64,000 nucleotides of DNA, taken from contig NZ_JBOCEG010000002.1 in NCBI RefSeq assembly GCF_050586465.1, positions 186,001 through 250,000 of the forward strand. The letters run 5' to 3'. The stretch is from CAJXYS01 sp913063035 (GTDB lineage: Bacteria > Pseudomonadota > Alphaproteobacteria > Rhodobacterales > Rhodobacteraceae). Numbering within the stretch: the first letter of the stretch is position 1; every line of letters starts with the position of its first letter. Positions 32,651 to 40,960 of the stretch are shown one piece after another. The translations under genes and the position numbers were made by a program. Below the pieces are notes generated by a model. That model saw only the letters and a program-made list of their open reading frames with translations. It did not search any database and was not told the origin of the DNA.

Positions 32651-33487
32651 ATGGCACGAGGCAGGAGACTGGCGGGAACCCTGGGCGCGTTTGCGGTTCT
32701 TGCGGTGCTCGGGGCCTGTGGTGGCGGATCGCGCGAAGCCCCTCTGGACAGCTACTCGGCCGAGGAAATCTACCAGCGCGCCGAGGCGCGGCTGGACTCC
32801 GGCAATCCCGACGGCGCGGCCGAATACTTCGTCGAGGTCGAGCGGCTCTATCCCTATTCCGAATGGGCCAAGCGGGCGCTGATCATGACGGCCTATTCCT
32901 GGCACCAGGCCGGCGAATACGAGCAGAGCCGCGCCGCCGCGCAGCGCTACATCGATTTCTACCCCGCCGACGAGGACGCGGCCTACGCGCAGTACCTCCT
33001 GGCGCTGAGCTATTACGACCAGATCGACAAGATCGGTCGCGACCAGGGGCTGACCTACCAGGCCCTGCAGGCATTCCGGCGGGTGATCGAAAACTATCCC
33101 GACAGCGAATACACGCAGTCCGCGATGCTGAAATTCGATCTCGCCTTCGACCACCTGGCGGCCAAGGAAATGGAGATCGGGCGTTACTACCTGAAGCGGG
33201 GGCATTACACCGCGGCGATCAACCGTTTCCGGGCCGTCGTGGAGGATTTCCAGACCACCACGCACACGCCCGAGGCGCTGCACCGGCTGGTGGAATCCTA
33301 CCTGTCGCTCGGCCTCGCCGCCGAGGCGCAGACCGCCGCCGCGATCCTCGGCCACAACTACCGAGGCAGCCCGTTCTACGACGACAGCTACAGGCTGCTG
33401 ACCGGTCGTGGCCTCGCGCCCGAGGCGCGCGGCGACAGCTGGCTTCGCGCGGTCTACCGGCGCACGATCCGCGGCGAGTGGCTCTGA
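32651..33487 (+). CDS. bamD: Outer membrane assembly lipoprotein BamD
   Basis: 278 residues. A lipoprotein signal peptide ends in the lipobox VLGAC with the lipidated Cys near residue 23. The mature part holds TPR-like repeats: YQRAEARLDSGNPDGAAEYF, YPYSEWAKRALIMTAY, YIDFYPADEDAAYAQYLLALSYY, YPDSEYTQSAMLKFD. This is the BamD (ComL) pattern: a periplasmic lipoprotein essential for beta-barrel insertion with BamA. The start at 32651 follows a GTTC spacer without a strong SD. It is grouped with lpxC and recN as in other Rhodobacteraceae. Confidence 0.94.
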   Translation: MARGRRLAGTLGAFAVLAVLGACGGGSREAPLDSYSAEEIYQRAEARLDSGNPDGAAEYFVEVERLYPYSEWAKRALIMTAYSWHQAGEYEQSRAAAQRYIDFYPADEDAAYAQYLLALSYYDQIDKIGRDQGLTYQALQAFRRVIENYPDSEYTQSAMLKFDLAFDHLAAKEMEIGRYYLKRGHYTAAINRFRAVVEDFQTTTHTPEALHRLVESYLSLGLAAEAQTAAAILGHNYRGSPFYDDSYRLLTGRGLAPEARGDSWLRAVYRRTIRGEWL

Positions 33488-33502
33488 CGGGAGCCACCTC
33501 GC

Positions 33503-35152
33503 ATGCTGCGAAGCCTCGACATCCGGGACATGCTGATCATCGACCGGCTGGAGATGGATCTCCGGCCGGGGCTCAATGTGCTGACCGGCGAGACCGGCGC
33601 GGGCAAGTCGATCCTGCTGGACGCGCTCGGCTTCGTGCTGGGCTGGCGGGGGCGTGCGGAGCTGGTGCGCGCCGGGGCGGCGGAGGGCGAGGTCGTCGCG
33701 GTCTTCGACCTGCCGGGGACGCATCCGGCGCGCGCCGTGCTCGACGAGGCCGGCCTGCCCGCCGGCGACGAGCTGATCCTGCGCCGTGTCAACCGCCCCG
33801 ACGGGCGTAAGCAGGCCTGGGTCAACGACCGGCGCTGTTCCGGCGAGGTCTTGCGCGCGCTTTCGGACATGCTGGTGGAGCTTCACGGCCAACAGGACGA
33901 CCGCGGCCTGCTGAACCCGCGCGGGCACAGGGCGCTGCTGGATGCCTATGCGGGTCTGGATGCGCAGCTGGCCGACACGCGCGCGGCCTGGCGCGCGCGG
34001 GCGGCGGCGCGCAAGGCGCTCGACGCGGCCGAGGCGCAGCTGGCCGAGGCCGAGCGCGAGGAAGAGTTCCTGCGTCACGCCGTGGGCGAGTTGGACGCGC
34101 TGGACCCGCAGCCCGGGGAAGAGGCCGACCTCGACCGCCGGCGGCGCCTGATGCAGGGCGCCGAGCGAATCCGCGAGGACATCGCGCGGGCGCATGCGGC
34201 GCTGGGTCCCGAGGGGGCCGAGGGGCTGATGGGCGACGCGCTGCGCTGGCTCGAAGATGCGCACGACCAGGCCGGCGAGCAGCTCGAGGCGCCGCTCGCG
34301 GCGCTTGGCCGCGCGCTGACCGAACTGGGCGAGGCCGCGCAGGGCGTCGAACAATGCCTCGAGGCGCTCGATTTCGACCCGCACGAGCTGGAGCGGATCG
34401 AGGAACGGCTCTTCGCGATCCGCGCGCTGGCGCGCAAGCATGACGTTCTGCCCGACGAGCTGGGCGGCTTTGCCGGCGACCTGCGCGCCCGGCTCGACGC
34501 GATCGATCGCGGCGCCGAGGAAATCGCCGGCCTGAAATCCGCCCTGGCCGAGGCCGAGGGTGGCTATGACGCCGCCGCGGGCGCCCTGTCCGAGATCCGC
34601 CACGAGGCGGCCGCGCGACTCGATGCGGCGATGGCCGACGAGCTGGCGCCGCTCAAGATGGAGCGGGCCGTGTTCACGACCGGGATCGCCCCGGCGGAGC
34701 CCGGCCCCGAGGGGCGCGACGCCGTGACCTTCCGCGTCGCGACGAACCCCGGCGCCCCGGCCGGGCCGCTCGACAAGATCGCCTCCGGCGGCGAGCTGTC
34801 GCGTTTCCTGCTGGCGCTCAAGGTGTGCCTGACGGGCCGCCAGGCGGGTCTGACGATGATCTTCGATGAGATCGACCGCGGCGTGGGCGGCGCGACCGCC
34901 GACGCGGTGGGCCGGCGGCTCGCGCGGCTGGCGGACGGGGCGCAGGTGCTGGTGGTGACCCACTCGCCGCAGGTCGCGGCGAAGGGTGCCCACCACTGGC
35001 GGGTGGAAAAGCGGGTCGAGGGCGATCAGACGACCTCGGCCGTGGTGCCCCTGTCCGGGGCCGCGCGGGTGGACGAGATCGCCCGGATGCTGGCCGGGGA
35101 CCGCGTCACCGACGAGGCACGGGCCGCGGCGGAGGCGCTGCTCGGGGGTTAG
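33503..35152 (+). CDS. recN: DNA repair protein RecN
   Basis: 549 residues, SMC-like ATPase in double-strand break repair. Walker A is GETGAGKSILLDAL near residue 33, the family segment LVELHGQQDDRGLL follows, then a central alanine/glutamate-rich coiled coil. ABC signature KIASGGELSRFLLALK, Walker B MIFDEIDRGVGG and the C-terminal VVTHSPQVAAKGAHHW complete the split ATPase. It lies 15 bp after bamD. Its last three codons overlap the convergent neighbour. Confidence 0.96.
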   Translation: MLRSLDIRDMLIIDRLEMDLRPGLNVLTGETGAGKSILLDALGFVLGWRGRAELVRAGAAEGEVVAVFDLPGTHPARAVLDEAGLPAGDELILRRVNRPDGRKQAWVNDRRCSGEVLRALSDMLVELHGQQDDRGLLNPRGHRALLDAYAGLDAQLADTRAAWRARAAARKALDAAEAQLAEAEREEEFLRHAVGELDALDPQPGEEADLDRRRRLMQGAERIREDIARAHAALGPEGAEGLMGDALRWLEDAHDQAGEQLEAPLAALGRALTELGEAAQGVEQCLEALDFDPHELERIEERLFAIRALARKHDVLPDELGGFAGDLRARLDAIDRGAEEIAGLKSALAEAEGGYDAAAGALSEIRHEAAARLDAAMADELAPLKMERAVFTTGIAPAEPGPEGRDAVTFRVATNPGAPAGPLDKIASGGELSRFLLALKVCLTGRQAGLTMIFDEIDRGVGGATADAVGRRLARLADGAQVLVVTHSPQVAAKGAHHWRVEKRVEGDQTTSAVVPLSGAARVDEIARMLAGDRVTDEARAAAEALLGG

Positions 35153-35598
35153 GCCCGGTAATCCGCGGCACGCAGCCCGTCCTCGCCCGCCAGGTGGGTT
35201 TCCGCCCCCGGCACGATGTCGGTGTTCTGTGCCGCCACGGCCTGCCAGCCCGCGCCGGTGTCGCGGAGCACGGCGACCAGGATCGTCTGCCGGTCGGGCG
35301 CGGTGCCGCCCTTCGGCCGCAGCTGTCCCGAGAGCCGGAACCGCGCATGAACCACGGCCATGCCGGCGCCGAGAGCACGCGTCTTGACGCAGCCCAGGGC
35401 AAGCCGGCTCTCGGCGAAGAAGGTGGTCAGCCCGTACTGGTGGGCGCGGCGGATGGCGGCGCGATCTTCCCACCAGATGCCGACGACGTTCACGAAATCC
35501 GCGTCCTCGGCGAAGAGCGTGGCCAGCGCGCCCGCGTCGCGGTTCATCCAGGCCTCTGCGAAGGCGCGCGGGAAATCACCGGGCGTGGCGGGCAGCAT
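35149..35598 (-). CDS. SnoaL/DUF4440-like small alpha-beta barrel protein
   Basis: 149 residues. The pattern FAEAWMNRDAGALATLFAEDADFVNVVG near the N-terminus and the C-terminal WQAVAAQNTDIVPG are typical of SgcJ/EcaC-type NTF2-like proteins (DUF4440/SnoaL). These bind small hydrophobic ligands or act as minor oxidoreductases or isomerases; the true substrate is unknown. The end overlaps the end of recN by four bases on the opposite strand. It lies 6 bp upstream of the FAD dehydrogenase gene's stop, on the same strand, so it follows that gene and may be co-transcribed. Confidence 0.75.
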   Translation of the reverse strand: MLPATPGDFPRAFAEAWMNRDAGALATLFAEDADFVNVVGIWWEDRAAIRRAHQYGLTTFFAESRLALGCVKTRALGAGMAVVHARFRLSGQLRPKGGTAPDRQTILVAVLRDTGAGWQAVAAQNTDIVPGAETHLAGEDGLRAADYRA

Positions 35599-35604
35599 CG
35601 CGCC

Positions 35605-36978
35605 TCACGCTCCGCGGATCATCTTGCCGGGGTTCAGGATGCCCTGCGGATCGAGCGCCCGCTTGATCTGGCCCATGACGTCCCAGCCGGCGCCGTGCTC
35701 GGCTTCCATGTAGTCGAGCTTGCCCATGCCGACCCCGTGCTCGCCGGTGACCGTGCCGCCGAGCCTGAGCGCGCGTTCGACCATCCGGTGCGACAGCGCC
35801 TTGGCCGCCGTCATTTCCGCGTGGTTGCCGGGTTCGACCAGCAGGATCGCGTGGAAATTCCCGTCACCCACATGGCCGAGGATCGGACCCGGGATCGGGC
35901 TTGCGTCGATATCGGCGCGGGTCTCCGCCACCGCCTCGGCGAGCCGCGAGATCGGCACGCAGAGATCCGTGACCACCGCGGTCGCGCCGGGGCGCAGTTG
36001 CAAGCAGGAATAGTAGGCGTTGTGGCGCATCTTCCAGAGCCGGTTGCGTTCCTCGGTCTGCTTGGACCACTGGAACTCGGAGCCGCCGAACTCGGCCACG
36101 ATCTCGCCGAAGCGTTCCGACTGCTCGGCCACGCCGGCATCGGAGCCGTGGAATTCCACCATCAGGTGCGGCTTTTCCGGCATGCCTGCGCCAGATTGCG
36201 CGTTGAAGGCGGCGGCGGTGGCCTCGTCCACGAACTCGATCCGGGCCATGGGAATGCCCATCTGGATCGTCGTGATCACCGCGCTGACCGCGTCGCCGAT
36301 CTCGTCGAAGGCGCAGATGCCGGCGGAAATCGCCTCGGGCTGGCCCTGCAGGCGCAGCGTCAGCGCCGTGATGACGCCGAGCGTGCCCTCAGAGCCCAGG
36401 AAAAGCCCGGTCAGGTCGTAGCCGGCCGAGGTCTTGCGCGCCCGGCTGCCGGTGCGGATGATCCGCCCGTCGGCCGTCACCACCTCGAGCGCCAGGACGT
36501 TGTCGCGCATCGTGCCGTAGCGCACGGCCGTGGTGCCCGAGGCCCGCGTCGCGGCCATGCCGCCGATGGTGGCGTTGGCGCCGGGATCGACGGGAAAGAA
36601 CAGGCCCGTGGCGCGCAGTTCGGTGTTCAGCGCTTCGCGCGTGATGCCGGGCTGCACGGTGCAGTCCATGTCGGCGTCGTTGACTTCCAGCAGGCGATCC
36701 ATCCGCACGAAGTCGATCGTCACGCCCCCCTTGAGCGCCAGCGCGTGGCCCTCGAGCGAGGTACCGACGCCCCAGGGAATGATCGGGCAGTCGTTCGCCG
36801 CACAGATTCGCACGATCCGGGCAACCTCGTCGGTGGTCTCGGGATAGGCCACCGCGTCGGGCGGCAGGTGCGGGAAATGGGTCTCGTTTTGACCGTGCAG
36901 GTCGAGATCGGACTTGGAGGTGGTGATGCGATCGCCTAAGACTGCCTGCAGTTCGGTAATTGCCTGCTGGATCGACAT
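35605..36978 (-). CDS. FAD-linked D-lactate dehydrogenase/glycolate oxidase-like (GlcD family)
   Basis: 457 residues. Vanillyl-alcohol-oxidase fold: N-terminal PCMH FAD domain with PWGVGTSLEGHA, PGANATIGGMAATRASG and LFLGSEGTLGVIT. The C-terminal FAD-linked domain carries LGHVGDGNFHAIL (metal-binding His) and GEHGVGMGKLDYM. The best match in pattern is the D-lactate dehydrogenase (cytochrome)/GlcD group that oxidises D-2-hydroxy acids. GlcE/GlcF partners are not adjacent, which favours a single-subunit D-lactate or 2-hydroxy acid dehydrogenase. An AGGAGGC ribosome site lies just upstream of ATG 36978. Confidence 0.87.
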   Translation of the reverse strand: MSIQQAITELQAVLGDRITTSKSDLDLHGQNETHFPHLPPDAVAYPETTDEVARIVRICAANDCPIIPWGVGTSLEGHALALKGGVTIDFVRMDRLLEVNDADMDCTVQPGITREALNTELRATGLFFPVDPGANATIGGMAATRASGTTAVRYGTMRDNVLALEVVTADGRIIRTGSRARKTSAGYDLTGLFLGSEGTLGVITALTLRLQGQPEAISAGICAFDEIGDAVSAVITTIQMGIPMARIEFVDEATAAAFNAQSGAGMPEKPHLMVEFHGSDAGVAEQSERFGEIVAEFGGSEFQWSKQTEERNRLWKMRHNAYYSCLQLRPGATAVVTDLCVPISRLAEAVAETRADIDASPIPGPILGHVGDGNFHAILLVEPGNHAEMTAAKALSHRMVERALRLGGTVTGEHGVGMGKLDYMEAEHGAGWDVMGQIKRALDPQGILNPGKMIRGA

Positions 36979-37060
36979 CTGAGCCTCCTGTTCCGGGTCG
37001 GACCGACACTAGGCCAGTGCGGCGGCAGGGAAAAGCCGGTTCGCCATGCGGTAGGGAACG

Positions 37061-38746
37061 GTGCTCAGGCAGATCCGAGAGTTTCTCGAACGGGAGCTGA
37101 CCGGCGGGGTCAGGAACCTCCGGCATGCCTGGCGCACCATGCGCGAGAAGGGACCGAGCCAGATCCAGTTCTGGCTGATCGCGCTTCTGATCGGGATCGC
37201 CGCCGGCTTCGCGGCGCTGTTCTTCCGCAAGGGGATCTCGGCGCTGCAGACCCTGATCTATGGCACCGACGACGTGATGCTGGCCAGTCACCTGCAAACC
37301 CTGCCCTGGTGGGTCGTGCTGATCGTCCCCGTGATCGGCGGGCTTGTCGTGGGCATCATCCTGAACGCCATGACGCCCGACGGGATATCGCGCGGTGTCG
37401 CCGACGTCATAAACGGCGCGGCGCTCCGCGACGGGCGGGTCGAGATCCGCGCCGGCATCGCCTCGGCGCTGGCGTCGCTGGTCACGCTCTCGACCGGCGG
37501 CTCAACGGGACGCGAGGGGCCGGTCGTGCACATGGCCGGCGTGATCTCGACCTGGGTCTGCCAGCGCATCAACGCCAGCGGCATGACCGGCCGCGACCTG
37601 CTGGGCTGCGCGGTGGCCGCGGCCGTGTCGGCCTCGTTCAACGCGCCGATCGCGGGCACGCTCTTCGCGCTCGAGGTGGTGCTGCGCCATTTCGCCGTGC
37701 ATGCCTTCGCGCCGATCGCCATCGCCGCGGTCGCGGGAACGGTGGTGAACCGGCTCGAATTCGGCAACATCACCGAGTTCAGCCTGACCGAGGAAAGCGT
37801 GCTCGCCTTCTATGTCGAGCTTCCGGCCTTCCTGATCCTCGGGCTGGTCTGCGGGCTCGTCGCGGTGATCCTGATGCGCGCGATCTTCCTGGCCGAGGAT
37901 CTGGGCACGGTGATCCAGCGCGCCACCCGGATGCCGGGCTGGCTGCGCCCGGCGGTGGCGGGGCTGGTGCTGGGCGCCGTGGCGATCTGGTTCCCGCATA
38001 TCATCGGGGTCGGCTACGAGACGACATCGGCGGCGCTGACGGGAGAATTGCTGCTCTGGAACGCGATGGTCTTCGCGGCGGTCAAGGTCTTCGCCGTGGC
38101 CGTGACCATGGCCGGGCGGATGGGCGGCGGGGTGTTCTCGCCGTCGCTGATGGTGGGCGCTCTGACCGGGCTGGCCTTCGGCCTGGTCGCCACGGCGATC
38201 TTTCCGGAGGTCTCGGGATCCGAGACGCTCTACGCGCTGGCGGGGATGGGGGCGGTCGCCGCGGCGGTGCTGGGCGCACCGATCTCGACGACGATGATCG
38301 TCTTCGAACTGACCGGCGACTGGCAGACGGGGCTCGCGGTGATGGTCGCGGTCTCGACCTCGACGGCGCTGGCCAGCCGCATGGTCGACCGCTCCTTCTT
38401 TCTCACCCAGCTCGAGAGACGCGACCTACACCTCGCGGCCGGTCCGCAGGCCTACCTGTTGGCCACCGTGCCGGTCAGCCTCGTGATGCGGCCCAAGGAC
38501 AGCCAGCGCGCCGCGCCGGAGGACCGCTGCTGGGACCTGATCGAGCAGGGCGTCTATATCGACCGCGAGGCCACGCTCGAGGCCGCGATGCCGGTCTTCG
38601 AGGCCAACAACCCCGAATTCCTGCCGGTGGTCTCGCGGGCGGAGAAGGACGCGCCCACGGTGCTCTGGGGGGCGGTCTACCAGGTGGACGCGCTCAAGGC
38701 GTTCAACCGGGCGCTCTCGGCCACGGCGGCCGAGGAACATTCCTGA
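37061..38746 (+). CDS. ClC-family chloride channel/antiporter
   Basis: 561 residues with at least ten membrane helices. ClC signatures are present: the gating-glutamate loop GGSTGREGPVVHMAG, NAPIAGTLFALEVV, and the GGGVFSPSLMVGA motif near the third anion-binding segment. The C-terminus from about residue 455 has a degenerate CBS-like region (LVMRPKDSQRA ... FLPVVSRAEK). ClC proteins exchange chloride or other anions for protons or act as channels; which applies cannot be told. GTG 37061 is the earliest start and has only weak SD sequence. It is divergent from the D-lactate-type dehydrogenase. Confidence 0.9.
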   Translation: MLRQIREFLERELTGGVRNLRHAWRTMREKGPSQIQFWLIALLIGIAAGFAALFFRKGISALQTLIYGTDDVMLASHLQTLPWWVVLIVPVIGGLVVGIILNAMTPDGISRGVADVINGAALRDGRVEIRAGIASALASLVTLSTGGSTGREGPVVHMAGVISTWVCQRINASGMTGRDLLGCAVAAAVSASFNAPIAGTLFALEVVLRHFAVHAFAPIAIAAVAGTVVNRLEFGNITEFSLTEESVLAFYVELPAFLILGLVCGLVAVILMRAIFLAEDLGTVIQRATRMPGWLRPAVAGLVLGAVAIWFPHIIGVGYETTSAALTGELLLWNAMVFAAVKVFAVAVTMAGRMGGGVFSPSLMVGALTGLAFGLVATAIFPEVSGSETLYALAGMGAVAAAVLGAPISTTMIVFELTGDWQTGLAVMVAVSTSTALASRMVDRSFFLTQLERRDLHLAAGPQAYLLATVPVSLVMRPKDSQRAAPEDRCWDLIEQGVYIDREATLEAAMPVFEANNPEFLPVVSRAEKDAPTVLWGAVYQVDALKAFNRALSATAAEEHS

Positions 38747-38764
38747 CGGCGCGCGGCACCAGGA

Positions 38765-39106
38765 TCAGAGCTGCTCGACCGTGACCTTTTCGGGATGGAA
38801 GGCGAGGTAGCCCCTGATCTGTTCCGCGCCGGCCACCGGATCCTCGTAGGACCAGCCGGCATCCTTGATGACCGTGCTCTTGGTCTGGATGCTGTAATAG
38901 GTGGCCTCGCCTATGTCGGGGGAGCGGGTGCGGGTCTCGGATTCGTCGAGGAACGCCATACCGATATCGGATCGCGGGAAATAGATCACCGCCGGCCGGT
39001 CACCCTCGTGGAATTCCAGCGCATCGCGGCTCTCGCCCAGCACCGCGCCGCCGGCGCGCACGACCCAGAGCCCCTCGGCCGGCCGTATCTGAATATGGTC
39101 GGTCAT
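38765..39106 (-). CDS. DUF427 family protein
   Basis: 113 residues with the DUF427 pattern: RPAEGLWVVRAGGAVLGES, PAVIYFPRSDI, then CPxKG-equivalent TRSPDIGEATYYSI, and WSYEDPVAGAEQIRGYLAFH near the C-terminus. DUF427 proteins are small soluble beta-rich proteins of unknown function. A ribosome site GGGAGGGACGG precedes ATG 39106. It lies between the ClC gene and aminopeptidase P and seems to be transcribed alone. Confidence 0.83.
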   Translation of the reverse strand: MTDHIQIRPAEGLWVVRAGGAVLGESRDALEFHEGDRPAVIYFPRSDIGMAFLDESETRTRSPDIGEATYYSIQTKSTVIKDAGWSYEDPVAGAEQIRGYLAFHPEKVTVEQL

Positions 39107-39166
39107 CCGTCCCTCCCTTTTTGTCTTCCCGGCATCCTATACCGGGGCGCTTGTAACGCGGGCGTG

Positions 39167-40960
39167 TCAGATCGGCGCGCAGGCGGCTTCGAGCCAGGCG
39201 CGCGCCGCGTCGCCGCAGCGGGGGCCGATCCTGTCCAGGACCTCGGCGTGATAGGCGTTGAGCCAGTCGCGTTCGGCCCCGGTCAGCAGCGCGGCGTCGA
39301 TCAGACGCCGGTCGATCGGCACGTAGGTGAGCGTACGGAAGGCCAGCATCTCACGCGCGTCGGCCCCGGGCAGCGCCGGCGCCTCTTCCACCACGATCAG
39401 GTTCTCGATCCGGATGCCGAAGGCCCCCTCGCGGTAATAGCCGGGCTCGTTCGACAGGATCATGCCCGGTTCCAGCGGCACGTGCGAGATGCGCGACAGG
39501 CGTTGCGGTCCCTCGTGCACGCTGAGATAGGCACCGACACCATGCCCCGTCCCGTGGTCATAGTCCAGACCCGCCTGCCAGAGCGGCCAGCGCGCCAGCG
39601 CGTCCAGGTCGCGCCCGGCCAGGCCACGCGGCCAGCGGGTTATGGAGATCGCGATCATGCCCTTGAGCACGCGGGTGAAACAGGCGCGTTCCTCGGCGCC
39701 GGCGGCGCCGATCGCCATGGTGCGGGTGATGTCGGTGGTGCCGTCCAGGTACTGCCCGCCCGAATCGACCAGCAGCAGCTCGCCCGCGGCAAGGCGGCGG
39801 TTCGAGTCCTCGGTCACCCGGTAATGGGGCAGGGCGGCGTGCGGTCCCGCGCCGGCGATGGTCTCGAAGCTGATGTCCTGCAGCGCGCCCGTGGCCTGGC
39901 GGAACCCCTCGAGCGCGGTCGCCACGTCGATTTCCGTCAGCGCGGCCGGGTCCTGCGCGTCGAGCCAGGCCAGGAATTCGACCATCGCGGCGCCGTCGCG
40001 CAGATGTGCCTCGACGGCGCCGGCGATCTCGGTTTCGGTCTTGCAGGCCTTGGGCAGGATGCAGGGATCGTCGGCCCAGGCGATGGCCACGCCCGCGGCC
40101 TCGAGCGCGGCGGACACCGCGCAGGGCGCGCTGGCCTTGTCGACGCGCACCGGGCCTGTCAGCGCGGCGAGCGCATCCTCGAAGGCGTCCCAATGGGCCA
40201 GGTCGATGCCCGGATCGGGGCCGAGACCGTCGAACTTCTCGGGGTCGGAGAACAGGTGCAGATGCCCGTCGTCATGCAGGATCGCGAAGGCGTGGACGAC
40301 CGGGTTCCGGGGAATGTCGGCGCCGCGGATGTTCAGTAGCCAGCAGATCGAGTCGGGCAGGGTCAAAACGGCGGCCTTGTGGCCGGCTGCGCGCAGCGCC
40401 TCGGCGATCTCCGCGCGCTTCGTCTCGTCGCCTTTCCCGGCATATGCCTTGGGATAGCTTCGCACCGGCTCTGCCGGGCGGGCGGGGCGGTCGTCCCAGA
40501 CCCGGTCGAGCGGGTTTTCGACCGGCGCCAGTACCACGCCGCTGCCCGCCAGCGCCGTCGCGATCTCTTCGATCTGGGCGGGGGTATGCAGCCAGGGATC
40601 GAAGCCGACCCTGCCGCCGGTGGGCAGGTGCTCCCTGAGCCATGGGCCGGGCTTGGTCTCGGGCCAGTCGACGGGGGTGAAGTGGGCGGTATCGACCTGG
40701 GCCTTCACCTGCACCCGGTAGCGGCCGTCGACGAAAATGCCGGCGATATCCCGCAGCACGACCGCGAAACCGGCCGAGCCGGTGAAGCCCGTGAGCCAGG
40801 CCAGCCGCTCGTCGCGGGGCGCGACGTATTCGCCCTGGTGGGCATCCGCCCGCGGCACGAGAAAGCCGTCGAGCCCCGCGGCGCGCATGGCCTCGCGCAG
40901 CCGGGCGAGCCGCGGCGGACCCTGTTCGGGGCGGGAGGTGACGGCGAAGGACTGCAGCAT
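39167..40960 (-). CDS. pepP: Xaa-Pro aminopeptidase (M24B family)
   Basis: 597 residues. It has two N-terminal creatinase-like domains (GLDGFLVPRADAHQGEYV and TLPDSICWLLNIRGADIP) and a pita-bread metal domain. Its ligands are visible in VDSGGQYLDGTTDITRT (two Asp), GTGHGVGAYLSVHEGP (His) and NEPGYYREGAFGIRIEN (Glu, Glu). This is the long (three-domain) aminopeptidase P type that removes N-terminal residues before proline. Its start overlaps the cobT stop by one base, implying co-transcription. Confidence 0.94.
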   Translation of the reverse strand: MLQSFAVTSRPEQGPPRLARLREAMRAAGLDGFLVPRADAHQGEYVAPRDERLAWLTGFTGSAGFAVVLRDIAGIFVDGRYRVQVKAQVDTAHFTPVDWPETKPGPWLREHLPTGGRVGFDPWLHTPAQIEEIATALAGSGVVLAPVENPLDRVWDDRPARPAEPVRSYPKAYAGKGDETKRAEIAEALRAAGHKAAVLTLPDSICWLLNIRGADIPRNPVVHAFAILHDDGHLHLFSDPEKFDGLGPDPGIDLAHWDAFEDALAALTGPVRVDKASAPCAVSAALEAAGVAIAWADDPCILPKACKTETEIAGAVEAHLRDGAAMVEFLAWLDAQDPAALTEIDVATALEGFRQATGALQDISFETIAGAGPHAALPHYRVTEDSNRRLAAGELLLVDSGGQYLDGTTDITRTMAIGAAGAEERACFTRVLKGMIAISITRWPRGLAGRDLDALARWPLWQAGLDYDHGTGHGVGAYLSVHEGPQRLSRISHVPLEPGMILSNEPGYYREGAFGIRIENLIVVEEAPALPGADAREMLAFRTLTYVPIDRRLIDAALLTGAERDWLNAYHAEVLDRIGPRCGDAARAWLEAACAPI